DNA of 35,857 nt from a virus: positions 1 through 35,857 of IMG/VR virus record IMGVR_UViG_3300031612_000028, one strand, 5' to 3'. Positions within the stretch are counted from its first letter, which is position 1. Each line of letters opens with the position of its first letter. Shown here piece after piece: positions 6,606-17,600 of this stretch. A program made the translations under genes and the position numbers. Under the pieces are notes generated by a model. It had not been told where the DNA came from. It made no database searches and saw only the letters and a program-made list of their open reading frames with translations.

Positions 6606-7334
6606 ATGAGTGAATGGGAATTACCCGCTAATGTACAAACAACTACTATCGAACGTGTCGGTGGTGGTTACGCTTGGGAGTCGGGTGTATACGACGCTGT
6701 TGTAAAGATGGTGTATATGAACCAATCCGCATCTGAAGCGGTAAGCTTCAATGTAATCTTGGAAAACTCTGCAGGTAAAGAATTAAAAGAGTCTTTCTGG
6801 ATTAAATCTGGTAAAGCCAAAGGCAATAAAACCTACTATACAAAAGATAAAAAGGACTATCCACTTCCTGGATATTCAGTCGCTAATTCTTTGTGTGTAG
6901 CTGCTACCGGTGACAGCTTAGCTAAATGTATGGCTACAGCTGAAAAGAAAACTATCAACATTTACAATCCAGAGCAGAAGAAAGAAGCTCCTACGGAACG
7001 TCCAGTGTTGATGGGTCTACAAGGTAAGCCTGTTAAAGTAGCTGTTCATCAAGTTACTGAAGACAAGACTGCTAAGAATGCAACGACTGGGACTTATGAA
7101 CCTACAGGCGCATCTAGAACTATTAATGAATGTAAGTTCTTCGGCAACATGGCAGGACAAACTGCTGAAGAAATTCTTTCAGGTACAGATGGTGTTATGT
7201 TTGATAAATGGGCCGAGAAGAATACCGGCAATGTTATTGACAAAACTACCAAGACTGTTGGTGGCGCTTCTGCGGCTGCCATTATGGGAGGGTCTCCTGA
7301 TCCTAAATCTGCAGGCTCACTATTTGGTGGGTAG
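6606..7334 (+). CDS. Probable single-stranded DNA-binding protein
   Basis: A 242-aa protein likely to coat single-stranded DNA during phage replication and recombination. I infer this from several signs together: beta-rich N-terminal two thirds compatible with an OB fold; aromatic-rich, Lys-rich central segment (FWIKSGKAKGNKTYYTKDKK); a disordered Ala/Gly/Ser tail ending SAGSLFGG; and a position next to the RuvC-like and Sak4-like genes. N4 encodes its SSB, of comparable length, shortly upstream of the vRNAP gene. GAGG lies 8 bases before the ATG. The fold is not certain from sequence alone; it resembles the DUF669-type phage SSB-like group only loosely. A recombination mediator would be the alternative. 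Confidence 0.55.
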   Translation: MSEWELPANVQTTTIERVGGGYAWESGVYDAVVKMVYMNQSASEAVSFNVILENSAGKELKESFWIKSGKAKGNKTYYTKDKKDYPLPGYSVANSLCVAATGDSLAKCMATAEKKTINIYNPEQKKEAPTERPVLMGLQGKPVKVAVHQVTEDKTAKNATTGTYEPTGASRTINECKFFGNMAGQTAEEILSGTDGVMFDKWAEKNTGNVIDKTTKTVGGASAAAIMGGSPDPKSAGSLFGG

Positions 7335-7789
7335 TGCGAGTATGCGGAATTGATCCAGGGACCAGTGGAGCTATGTGTGTGTTGGATTCAAAAGATCCAA
7401 CATACACTGCTCTCTTGGATTTAAAGAAAAATAGTATATATGAAGCTACTAAGTGGCTACATAATCAACAAGTAGATACTGCATGGTTAGAGAATGTTCA
7501 TTCTTTATTTGGAATGTCAGCTAAATCTAATTTTGGATTTGGTAGGAATTTTGGCATAGCATTTGCAATAGCCAAAGTGGGAACTTCCGATGGCTCTATC
7601 CAGCAAGTCACTCCTAAAATATGGCAAAAATATGTAGGCGTTACTGTTAAAGGTAAAGCTATTAAACAAGAAGTAGCTAATATAGCTCAGACTATCTACC
7701 CCTCTGTTGTGATCCATGGACCGCAAGGAGGATTACTAGATGGAAGATCTGATGCTTTAATGATAGCCCATTATGGACTTAACCATTAG
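7334..7789 (+). CDS. RuvC-like Holliday junction resolvase
   Basis: RNase H-fold endonuclease expected to cut four-way DNA junctions formed in replication and recombination, so that concatemers can be packaged. The 151-aa protein shows GIDPGTSGA with Asp7 as the first catalytic acid, WLENVH with Glu53 as the second, and LLDGRSDALMIAHYG with Asp136 and Asp140 near the C-terminus, the expected order and spacing for RuvC-type enzymes. Translation starts with GTG at 7334 and overlaps the stop of the SSB-like gene by one base, with only a weak GGTGGG ahead, so it is probably coupled. Length is slightly below bacterial RuvC. The call is strong. Confidence 0.88.
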   Translation: MRVCGIDPGTSGAMCVLDSKDPTYTALLDLKKNSIYEATKWLHNQQVDTAWLENVHSLFGMSAKSNFGFGRNFGIAFAIAKVGTSDGSIQQVTPKIWQKYVGVTVKGKAIKQEVANIAQTIYPSVVIHGPQGGLLDGRSDALMIAHYGLNH

Positions 7790-7797
7790 GAATAATT

Positions 7798-8454
7798 ATG
7801 AAAATTGAAATAGATATCGATATAGAAGCTATTGTCCGTGAGGAAATCCGTAGCTACATCAAAGATAATTTAGTTATTAATAATGTATCAAGTAATCCTT
7901 CTACAGTAGCAGATACGGTTACCGTAACTCTTAACGAAGAAACCCCTACACCAATTACTACTAGATCCCGGCCTAAATCAAGACCTAGAGGACCTCGTGT
8001 TAACTGGGAATTTTCTCAGAAGCCAGGACGTAGACGTACTACAGCTGAGATTGCTATGCATAAAGTAGAACGTGATCTAGGACGTACACTTACTCCAGAA
8101 GAGAAAGGACACGTCAGAGCTAATACAGAAATTGCCGAGTCGGCAGAAACTCAAGCTAAAGAGGATACCTTAAAGAAAGCTAAGTTTGATAAGTTAGCTC
8201 AAGCAGGAATGGCCGCAGCCTCTAAAGAATTAGCTGAGGAAGCTAAAATATCTGAAGCGCCTAGTCAGGGCATTAAGGAAAATATAGAACCTCGGGGAGA
8301 GGAGCTGGCTGCGCCCACTTCTACTCTGTTTGGTAAAGCACCAGTAGAACCCTGTGTCGAGTCAGAGTCTGCTGGCCAACCAGAGAATACCACAGAAGAG
8401 GCTACGATACCAAAAGCTGACGACTTAAAAATACTTAACTCATTATTCTCGTAA
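7798..8454 (+). CDS. Hypothetical charged protein, 218 aa
   Basis: Unrecognised. An acidic N-terminal helix (MKIEIDIDIEAIVREEI) is followed by a Ser/Thr/Pro-rich spacer. A basic patch at about 60-80 (RSRPKSRPRGPRVNWEF, then PGRRRTTAEIA) follows, then a long Ala/Glu/Lys helical region and an acidic, probably disordered C-terminus ending LKILNSLFS. The basic patch could contact nucleic acid. TAGGA lies 7 bases before the ATG. It sits between the resolvase and a membrane protein at the end of the plus-strand block. Low complexity and mixed charge suggest a flexible adaptor, but no function can be assigned. Confidence 0.7.
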   Translation: MKIEIDIDIEAIVREEIRSYIKDNLVINNVSSNPSTVADTVTVTLNEETPTPITTRSRPKSRPRGPRVNWEFSQKPGRRRTTAEIAMHKVERDLGRTLTPEEKGHVRANTEIAESAETQAKEDTLKKAKFDKLAQAGMAAASKELAEEAKISEAPSQGIKENIEPRGEELAAPTSTLFGKAPVEPCVESESAGQPENTTEEATIPKADDLKILNSLFS

Positions 8455-8472
8455 TTTGCGGAGATTTATTAT

Positions 8473-8658
8473 ATGTCAAAGTTATCTGAACGAGGAAAAG
8501 CTGCGTGGGTCACTACTAAAAGCTTATTGTATACCGCTATCGTTCTTGCTTTCATCGTAGCTTGTTTAGTAGGCGGGTTAGCGCTGTTCCCTATATTATT
8601 AATACTTACACTAGGTTTAGCGATATTTGCTTACTTTAAAAATACTAATAAAACTTAA
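8473..8658 (+). CDS. Small membrane protein, 61 aa
   Basis: Two hydrophobic segments (about 17-37, LLYTAIVLAFIVACLVGGLAL, and 39-55) joined by a Phe-Pro turn, with a basic N-terminus and a short polar basic tail, indicate a hairpin inner-membrane protein with both ends inside. CGGAG lies about 10 bases before the ATG. This is the last plus-strand gene of the block and its TAA overlaps the stop of the convergent vRNAP gene. Candidates are a superinfection-exclusion or membrane-modifying protein. The function is not visible. Confidence 0.65.
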   Translation: MSKLSERGKAAWVTTKSLLYTAIVLAFIVACLVGGLALFPILLILTLGLAIFAYFKNTNKT

Positions 8659-11600
8659 CCAAATACATCTTTAAAATACTTAGCAATTAAGTCTGCACCT
8701 GTAACATTATTTGCTTCATCCCATAAGTCATCTAATTGCATTACATTAGGTTTAATATCTCCAGTAACCCAGGCACTATTTAAATTACCTAGTGTAGGTA
8801 TCCCGGTTGCGTACTGTATGGCTGCTGATATACCTACACCTGTAGGACTAGAATGCACTAGCTGCCTAGACGCTCTTTGATTACGTAGGAAATAGGATAA
8901 GAACGACGTGGCTCCTATTGCATCTAAAGCTTCTAGTGCTGGTGCCAATGTTTCATCAAAGAGCACAAGAGCATTAAGAGAATCGTGCATTGCTACTGGG
9001 AAAGGAATATTGCGTACTTGCGTAGCATGTTCAATCATTACATACCTACCTAAGAAGTCTGTCATCTGAACAACTTTCCGAGACAGTTGGTAAGGAGCGC
9101 TTGATTTACTCATAAACATTACAGCTGCCACATCACTAAAGACAGTAGGAACTTTATTTAGATGCTTAGCATACTTTTCTGCTTTAAGCCCTCTTCGTAG
9201 TCGATTAACATACCCATCAATTTGCGCATCATTAATATCTTCTACAATTAATGAGTTTACTCCGGCAAGACTCATACGATGAATTTTGTTATTCTTAATG
9301 CGTATTTCTAAGGCTCTAATTTGAATTGCTTCCGGACTAGTATCAGATAATTTCTTAATAGATTTTCGATGCTTAAGTTTATCACGCTCTTCTGTGTCAT
9401 CACGGTAACGTTTGTATTCTGTATACCCTTCTAAAATCTTATAGGCTGTATACGATAAAGGAATTTTCTTCATCGTTAACTGAGCTATATTTGAATGTAT
9501 GTTATTGATAATTACTTGAGGCATAGCAATAACAATCCTATCTTTACCATACCCTACAATTTCTCTAATCAAGTAATGTATAAATCCAGCAAATCGTTTA
9601 TATTCAATCATATTTTCTGATTGTAAAAACGGCAGTTGTGATGCATCTTTTACTTTATATCCAAATACCTTTTCAATTATATCTAGTCTAACCATAAACT
9701 TTCCATCTACTGCAAACTTATCCATATACTCTCTAACTTGCCGAGGAAGTTTACGATAGCGATCAATGTATGGAGACTTTGGATTTAGGAAATCTATAAA
9801 TAGCTCAGGTTGCGCTAATAATAAATCAGACTGCTCACGTACTAATATCTTTACAGTCTCTATATCACTAGTAATTGTATTAACTCGATCAATATACGAA
9901 GACTGCATATGAGCAAATACATTCTGAATTTCCATATCAGGTTTCAACAACTTCTCTTTAGTAGCAGTACTGATCATTACTCGGTAGTCTGTAATACGAC
10001 GTTGCCCGTCTCTAACTGGTCGTAAGTTAAAGTCACGGTTTCTACGTACTGACTTAGCTCTTAAAGATTCTTCTTTAATAAAGGTTTTTATAGCTTTATT
10101 TATATCTGTAAAAATCGGATGTCCTTCAGGATCTTGAAATTTGGGATCTTTACTAAATATCTCTCGTAAAGTAGTTCCCATATTTTGATGATTAGTCGTG
10201 GACATAATCCCCGAAGCATCAGCCACCTCATGCATATTTCGAGTAATATACAAAGTATCATGAGTTTGATTTACTCCTATAATCTTACCTAATGGCACTG
10301 ACTCACTAAACCCTGCTTTCTTCATATTCTTTTTATCAGCAACTGTACCTGTTTTCATACTGGTCAGATCATCTAATCTTTCAATAATCCAGCCCTTAAA
10401 TAATTGACTACGATTCTCACTAAATAAGTTTACAAGTGATTTATCCTTAAATGCTAAATGACTATCTAGCATATCAATGATTCCATTTTCATCAGGGTTT
10501 TGAGCAAATTCATTTATAGATAACTCACTAACAATTTCCCTTTCTCTACTATCTGTATATTGCAAAGCAGTCAACGTGGCATAGGCATCTAATAATTCAA
10601 TCTGTAGTTCCCGCTGAGTTTCAGTAGTTGCCTGCAGATGCTCGTGTGCTAGCGTATAACTATTCATGTGCCCATTACGTAAGTTCACATTTCTTGTAAC
10701 TATGAACTCACCTAATTCCTCCGCATGCATTAACGCAGGATGATTCGGAGCCAAGTTACCTAATAGTTTTCGAAGTTTTAGTTTTTCTACTGTAATCGAC
10801 CTAGAATTTCCAAATAATTCCGTGATCGCTTTAGTAGATAACCCAACACTAGGAGCACGGAGACTAGACACATCAGTACGCAATAATATATTAGTTAAGG
10901 CAACTCTAGTTTCTACAGGCATTGCATGAACTTGCTTAGCGTTAAGTGATTTCCAAATTCCATCGAACCACTTAATAGTAGACCTTTCTTGCTCTTGTCT
11001 CGCTTTAGATATATTAACTTTAGAATGAAGTAATTGTTCAATTAGAGCTGGAGAAAGTACCCCATTGCCAATTTCACTAGCAATACCTCGTAAAGTTTGA
11101 TTCAGTAATTGATGAACTTTTTGCTGCTCTTGCAATACCTGAGCATTCTCACTTAATATAAAACCCGGCATACCTACTAGACTTCTAGCAATCTTTCTAA
11201 CTCGGCTATCTGTAGGTGAAAACTTTAACTCTTTTCCTTGCTTAGCAATAAATTGTCTTAATTTTTGATCAGAATCATCTAAGAACTTATAAGTTTTATT
11301 ATTGAATTTTTGTAAGCCGCTCTCATGTTTACTTTGAATTGCAACGAGATGCTCTACTACTGTTAGCATCTCGTGAAATGAATCAGTCTTCCCACTTCGA
11401 TGTACGGATTTGTTTAAGATTCTTTCAAAAGCTTGAACGATTAGGTCCAGAACTTTCATTAATTCTCCCATAAGACCGGGATTTCGTACACGGCGCCTAG
11501 TTGTAATATTTGAAAGATAACTAGTTAATGCTCTATTCGTCACCGCAAAAGCTAAGAACTCATCAAGGCGATGTTCTTCGTTATCGTTATTATTGAAGAT

Positions 11601-14600
11601 ATAAAGATATTGAGCCTTTGCTGCTGCAATATCCGCCGCCGATGGATTAGCAATATCCCCTAAAAAGATTCTGTACCCGCCATTACTAGCTATGTCTGCT
11701 TTAACCTGTTGAAATAATCTCTCAACTTTTTTACGCAGCAATGGTGTCTGAGCTAACGCTTTAGATACCATAGCATGCACCATCTCGTGCACATATACTT
11801 CTTGCGGAGACATGCCATTAGCAGAAACAGGTGCAAATCTGCTTACAGATATTCGCATATCCTGTCGTAAAGCTTCGTAATTACCATGTGTAATACTATC
11901 AATTTGCTCAGTACTTAAATGTATATCACCAGCTGCTTTCAATCCTTTAGATAATTCTTTTAGTACTTGAGCTAATATATTAGAATGGGCCGTTTCTGAT
12001 TGAGTATCTGCATAGTAATTACTAGACACAGCTCTCAGCTTATCAAATAGAAGGTTTACTGTACTTGGTGTAATGTCCCCAATCAATCCTGTTACTGGTT
12101 CCGGGTTTTCTCTAGGTATATCAGATAACGATCCAAACGAGTCTTTAATCTTTTTCTTAAGTTCTGTATCAATATTAGGATCTGTGTCAACTACGTTAGT
12201 ATCGCTTTCATCTAAAGCAACTTTAACGGATTCCTCTACCAGATGTTTTTGTTCTTCTACGAAAGTAGTAGAACTTTGCTCAGGCTGTGGTGGGATAAAT
12301 AGCTGTTGACTCTGTAACTTGAGTCCTTCAGTAGAGCCAACAGTATATATTTCATCTCTAGCTTTTTGTACTTCTATATTAACTTCTCTTAAGTCATCTA
12401 CAACATTCGTAATACTTTCTTTCAACGCTTCCTTCGTAATCCGTTTATTACTAAAACCATTTTCCTTTAACCAGCTATTAGCTTCTTCTAATATTTCTGG
12501 ACTACTATCCCCAATCACCTTATCCAGTCGAGCTAAAGTACTTCCAATAACGCTATGTTGTTTATTGAGTCTTAGATGCTCTATTCCATAAAATCGAGAC
12601 GCCTCAACTAATTGTTCCGGACTGGCCATAAAGGCATCATGTAACATGAGCATTAATGGGTCATTCTGAAGAGTCATAGTAAGTGCTGCCGAATCCATAT
12701 TAATGATCTGACGAATCAATGCACTAACACCAGGTAGTGTAAACTCATTCTGAGTACCTGTACTTTCAGCAGTGCCCTGTTTACCGTTACTCTTTTTATA
12801 AGTAAACTGGGATGTTTCTAATGCGTTATTTCCATCCTTTCGATTCTTACGTTTAGAGAGATCAGTAAAGGTTAAACTATCTGATAGTGGGCCACTAGAC
12901 TGTGGAAGCAAATCTCGTAATCCACTTGCGGGATCATTAACTAAATCATCGATTTCTCGTTTAGTTAGTCCTGTCCTAACTCCATTGTAAGTAGCTAATT
13001 TGGCATTGTATGCCCTCTTAAAATTCACTTCAAAAATAGCATGCAATACTTCAACACCTTTGATGACACTTTGTCTAGCAGCATTAGTACCACCTAGCAT
13101 GCCGTTCAAACCAAAATCAAACCTAGGTTTAACTACTCCAGCTATACTCTGCTTTAAGACAGCATCATTAAAATGAAAAGTCTGAGATTGCCCACCAGGC
13201 TTATTAGCTAGTTTTGCTTTAGTAAATAGTGTTAGCAGCTGTGCTCGTGTCCCTGTCTGTGAACTAAACCCACCAAGAAGATCTAAGTTATCTAAGAAAG
13301 GCACTAGCACTTCCTTTTTATACTTAAGCTTCCCTGCAGATCCTTCAGCGCTATTATAGGTATGTTGCATTGCACTTAACTGCGAGTACAGGTCAGCAAT
13401 GATCTCTTTAGCTACTCCTTCAGAAATGCTTTTAGGTTGCCCTCCGTATAGAAAGATCAAGAACGGGTACTTAACAAGATCACGTAAGTTCCCATCTTTC
13501 AAATCTGTAAATAGCTCCATCAAAGCATTATTCTTTTTCTCGTATATCTTTTCAGACTTAGTTAAAGGACCCTCAATATTAATACTATCCGGGTCATGAA
13601 CTACTGATGAGTCTGCGGCGTAAGCACTATTATATTTAGCTGAAGAGAATTTCTTAATTAAAGTTACAAGATCTTCATATACTCCAGGCTTCGTAGGATC
13701 ATGTTTGGTGTCTTCGCCATAATAGGTGCCCCCTTGTCCAAGGACTTTTTTAATATTATTAAATATAGGAAACTGAAGAACATTAATGGCAGCGCCATTA
13801 GAGATACCGTCAATCTCAAGAATTGCATCTGAAGTAAATGACATATTGGCATTGTCCTTGACAGGCATGTATTTTGACAATGCTGTTAATGCATTTAACA
13901 TAGACATGTTACCGCCAAACGTTGCCTTGATAAGCGGAAGTAGTGTAGCTAGCTCTGCAACGCGGCCTTCTTCCTTTATATTAATTATGGCATTCACTGC
14001 GGCTATCACATTTGGATCAGCAATAATCCTATTAAATTCCGTAACTGCTGCTTCAGACCTATTTTTATCTATAGAGAACCCCATATTGGCAGCTACAGAT
14101 AATTGAAATAAGAATATGTTATCAGCTGTGTATTTCTTACTAGCAAAACTACGTAATAGGAATCTACTTACTTTACTATTCTGTGGATTAATTTTCCCCT
14201 GCATCATAATTCGATGCTGAACTTGCAACTTATATCTAAAGAAGAACCTAGTAAGCTTCTTATCCGCTAAAGCCTCCATAATATTTTTAAGTGCATTAGT
14301 CTTATCACTATTAGAAGCGGTCAATCTTGCATGCTCTACTTCATGATCTTCTACAGTTGTAGGGATAACTTCCATAATGCCATTAAGAGTATCTTGATGA
14401 TCTGTATATAGCGCACTAACAGTATCCAATGTCTCAGCAGCAGTCCATATAACCGCTTGCAATGACTTCAGAACTGTTCTTACTTTTTCAGGAACATTAC
14501 CGAATGAGTTATTAATAAACTTAACAACAGTAGGGCTCTTCTCTTGTAATGGGTACTTAGAATCTGTATCTAAATCAGCGCCAATAACTGTAGTTAAGTC

Positions 14601-17600
14601 AGCAATGGCAGCATTGCCTTCTAAACTAATCTTACTATAGTCACTCATCTTGATATGTTTATACTTACGTCCATGAGTAAACGTACGAGTATCGCTATCT
14701 TTATCAACAAACTTCCAAATGTGAGGTGCTTGTATTTGAAAGAATGCCGTAGGATCGTTAGGAATTGCATTAGTTTGCCCTGCTTGCTCAGATGCTGATA
14801 TGTCACCAGTACCTATCTGTAAAGCTCCCAGTCCAAATGCTAATTTCAAATTATCAAAATAAGCTTCTGTATTTACGGCCTTTTTTCCCTCTACTAATTC
14901 ATTAATACTAGCTTCAAGTGGAATCTTTTTAGCAGACATTTTCAATATATTTGCTATATCAATGCCTATTCGTTGAACAACGTCTTGGTAACTATGGCCA
15001 AGTGGGGCCACTCTCTTAGCTCCTAAGAGGTTGTTTCCCATAAGTTGTATTTCTTCATCTGGGGATAAGGTACCATTGCCACCGTACATGAACATCTCTC
15101 GAGACATCTTGCTAGGAAATACTACATTATCTGGAGTCTGATGAACCCAATTCAAAGTACCAATCATCATTCCAAATATGACTTGAGCAGGTAAAACACC
15201 ATCTCGATGCAAAATCGATAAAGTCTCTCCTACAGCAAAGTTACCTTTCTTAGTGTCATTGCCATCAATAGATATCTTTTGATATCTCTTATTATAAGTT
15301 TCAAAGTATGCAGCTAAAATTACAGCTGATTCTTTTTTGGTACCTAGATCAATTAAAGCTTGAACTAAGTTACCGGGCAAAAATGCTGCATCTGGTAATG
15401 CCTGAATACCCTGAGCTGCTTTTATCTCAACTAGATCAGAAAAGGACTTACCAATTACATTTAATTGAAATTCTCTATTGCTATTCTTAACTTGCTCTAA
15501 AGTCTTTCCATCTGCAATAGCTTTAGCAGTAGCCCATATCTCAAAAGCAGCTTCCGTAATCACAGTAGGGAATTTAACTAATGCTTGATCGATAAAACTA
15601 ATAATACCTGTAGAGTTGATATTGGATTTTACTCTGTCACCTACTGGAGTACGTACAGAACTAGAAGCTGCCAAATCCCCCTCAAGCCGAGCTTTCTGTT
15701 CAGCAGATGTTTCACTACCAGGTTCTTCAAAACCTTCACCTGCATCTATTTCTTCAGAAAGCTGGGTGATGCCATCCGATTGGGTGGGTTCAATTGGGTT
15801 CGTAGGAACTTGGGTAGTTGAGGTTTGGGTTTGGCTGGTGGAGTCTCGTCCAGTAGTCCCTCCTTCTGTAGAAACCCCAGTAGTACTCGGAGTAGTTTGA
15901 GTCCCTGATCTAACGTTCGTAGTCTGCTCTTTAGGTGCTGAATCTGTGGCTGGAGACGATCCTTCTGCACTTGCGTTAGATTGAACATTAGGCTCCTTAT
16001 TAGTATTAAAGGCTGTCAATGCTTGTTGAGCTACGTTAAGCGCTTTAGACGCTGCATTCGCTGACGCTACTGCAGCTGAGAGAGTTTTCTGTATGTCAGT
16101 ATTAGGACTAGGTTGTACTGATCTAGAAGCAAGTAGCTTCTCTAAAACCGCTATTGCAGCCTTCTCATCTGTGCCTCCCTCTTCTGCAAAATCTTCTGTT
16201 ATCCCAAAATCTTCTTCACCCCGTTGCTGTGCTTCTTCCGATTCTTGTGCTTCTATTGCTTGCCTTGCTACATCCTGTTCTACAGTCAAAAGTAACTCTT
16301 GTAGAACCGTGTTAGCAAACGCAGGATCATCTATTAACCGTTGTAAATCATTCTCGAAAGGGGCATCCCCATCACGTGTAGTTAATGAATCCGCTCCGGA
16401 ATTAAAAAGAGCATTTTCTTCGGAATCATCAAACTCAAGTTTAGGAGTATACTTAGAAGATTGACTAAGTTCAGCTATCTTAGTTTTAATTCTTTTTAGT
16501 TCCGCTTTTGCTTTAGTTAGCAACCCCTTCTTGTTATCTACATCCTTGGTTAATTTGGTCTGCTCAGCGGTATCTACTTTTTTAGGAACAGGAGTAGATT
16601 CTACAGTTTTCTCTGGTGCAGTATCAATGTCATCCAGAAGATCAAGTTTTCTTGCTTTAAGAAGTGCCAATTCAACTACATCATCAGTATTTGCATCTGT
16701 ATCTGAAACAATTTCCTCAGTAGATATACTTGTCTCCTGTGCAGGCGCAGACGTAGTCGAAGCCGGAACAGGGACAGGAGCATTAGTTTCTAATGTAGCT
16801 TCAGATATACCTTCACTAGTAAGTGGATCTGTTTTTAATTTAATATTACTAGAACTAAACTCATCTAGAGACTCTGTAATTGCAGCATTTTCTAATGTAA
16901 TTTTAGAAGAGTTCTCAGCAAATTGACTATCTTTATATCCTAGAACGACAGTCAATAACTCTTTACTATAATCTACTTCTCTTGACAATGTAGCGATTAG
17001 TGCAGCAGAATTTGATGGGTCAATAGCGTTAATAAAATCGCCATTACTACGTAATTTTATATAGGCAGCCTCATCCATATAGGTTGGTTCAGAATACCTC
17101 ATTACGCGTCCAACACTACCAGTAACCGCGCTACCTTTTACAACGATAACTTGTCCTTTTTTAGAAGGCATATTCAGTGCAGATTTAAATTGAATAAGTT
17201 TCTTTTCAAGGTTAGCAGCATGCACTTCCATAGCGTCTTCAAGAACTTTAACTTGCGGGTCAGCTATACTAGCTTCACTTTCTTCTGTAATTACTTTTAA
17301 GATTGCATCAGCATACGTCTTGAGTCCTGTCCACCTACTAGACATAGTACCCACAGTGACATCAGTGTGCACTTCCCCTAACTCTTTGACCTGATTTGAT
17401 TCCTCTTGACTTAGCAGTTCTTCAGTTTCTTTTACTTTAATTTGTGCTTCAATAAGATCTGTATCTTCTGGAGACACCTCTTTAAGCTTTTCTAGTTCTT
17501 CAGGATTCTGTTCCATAAAACTACGCATATTATCTACTTTAGGCTTCTCTTGAGTTTTTTCACCTTCAGCCTTTCTGAATACGCGCAATGCTTTATCTAA

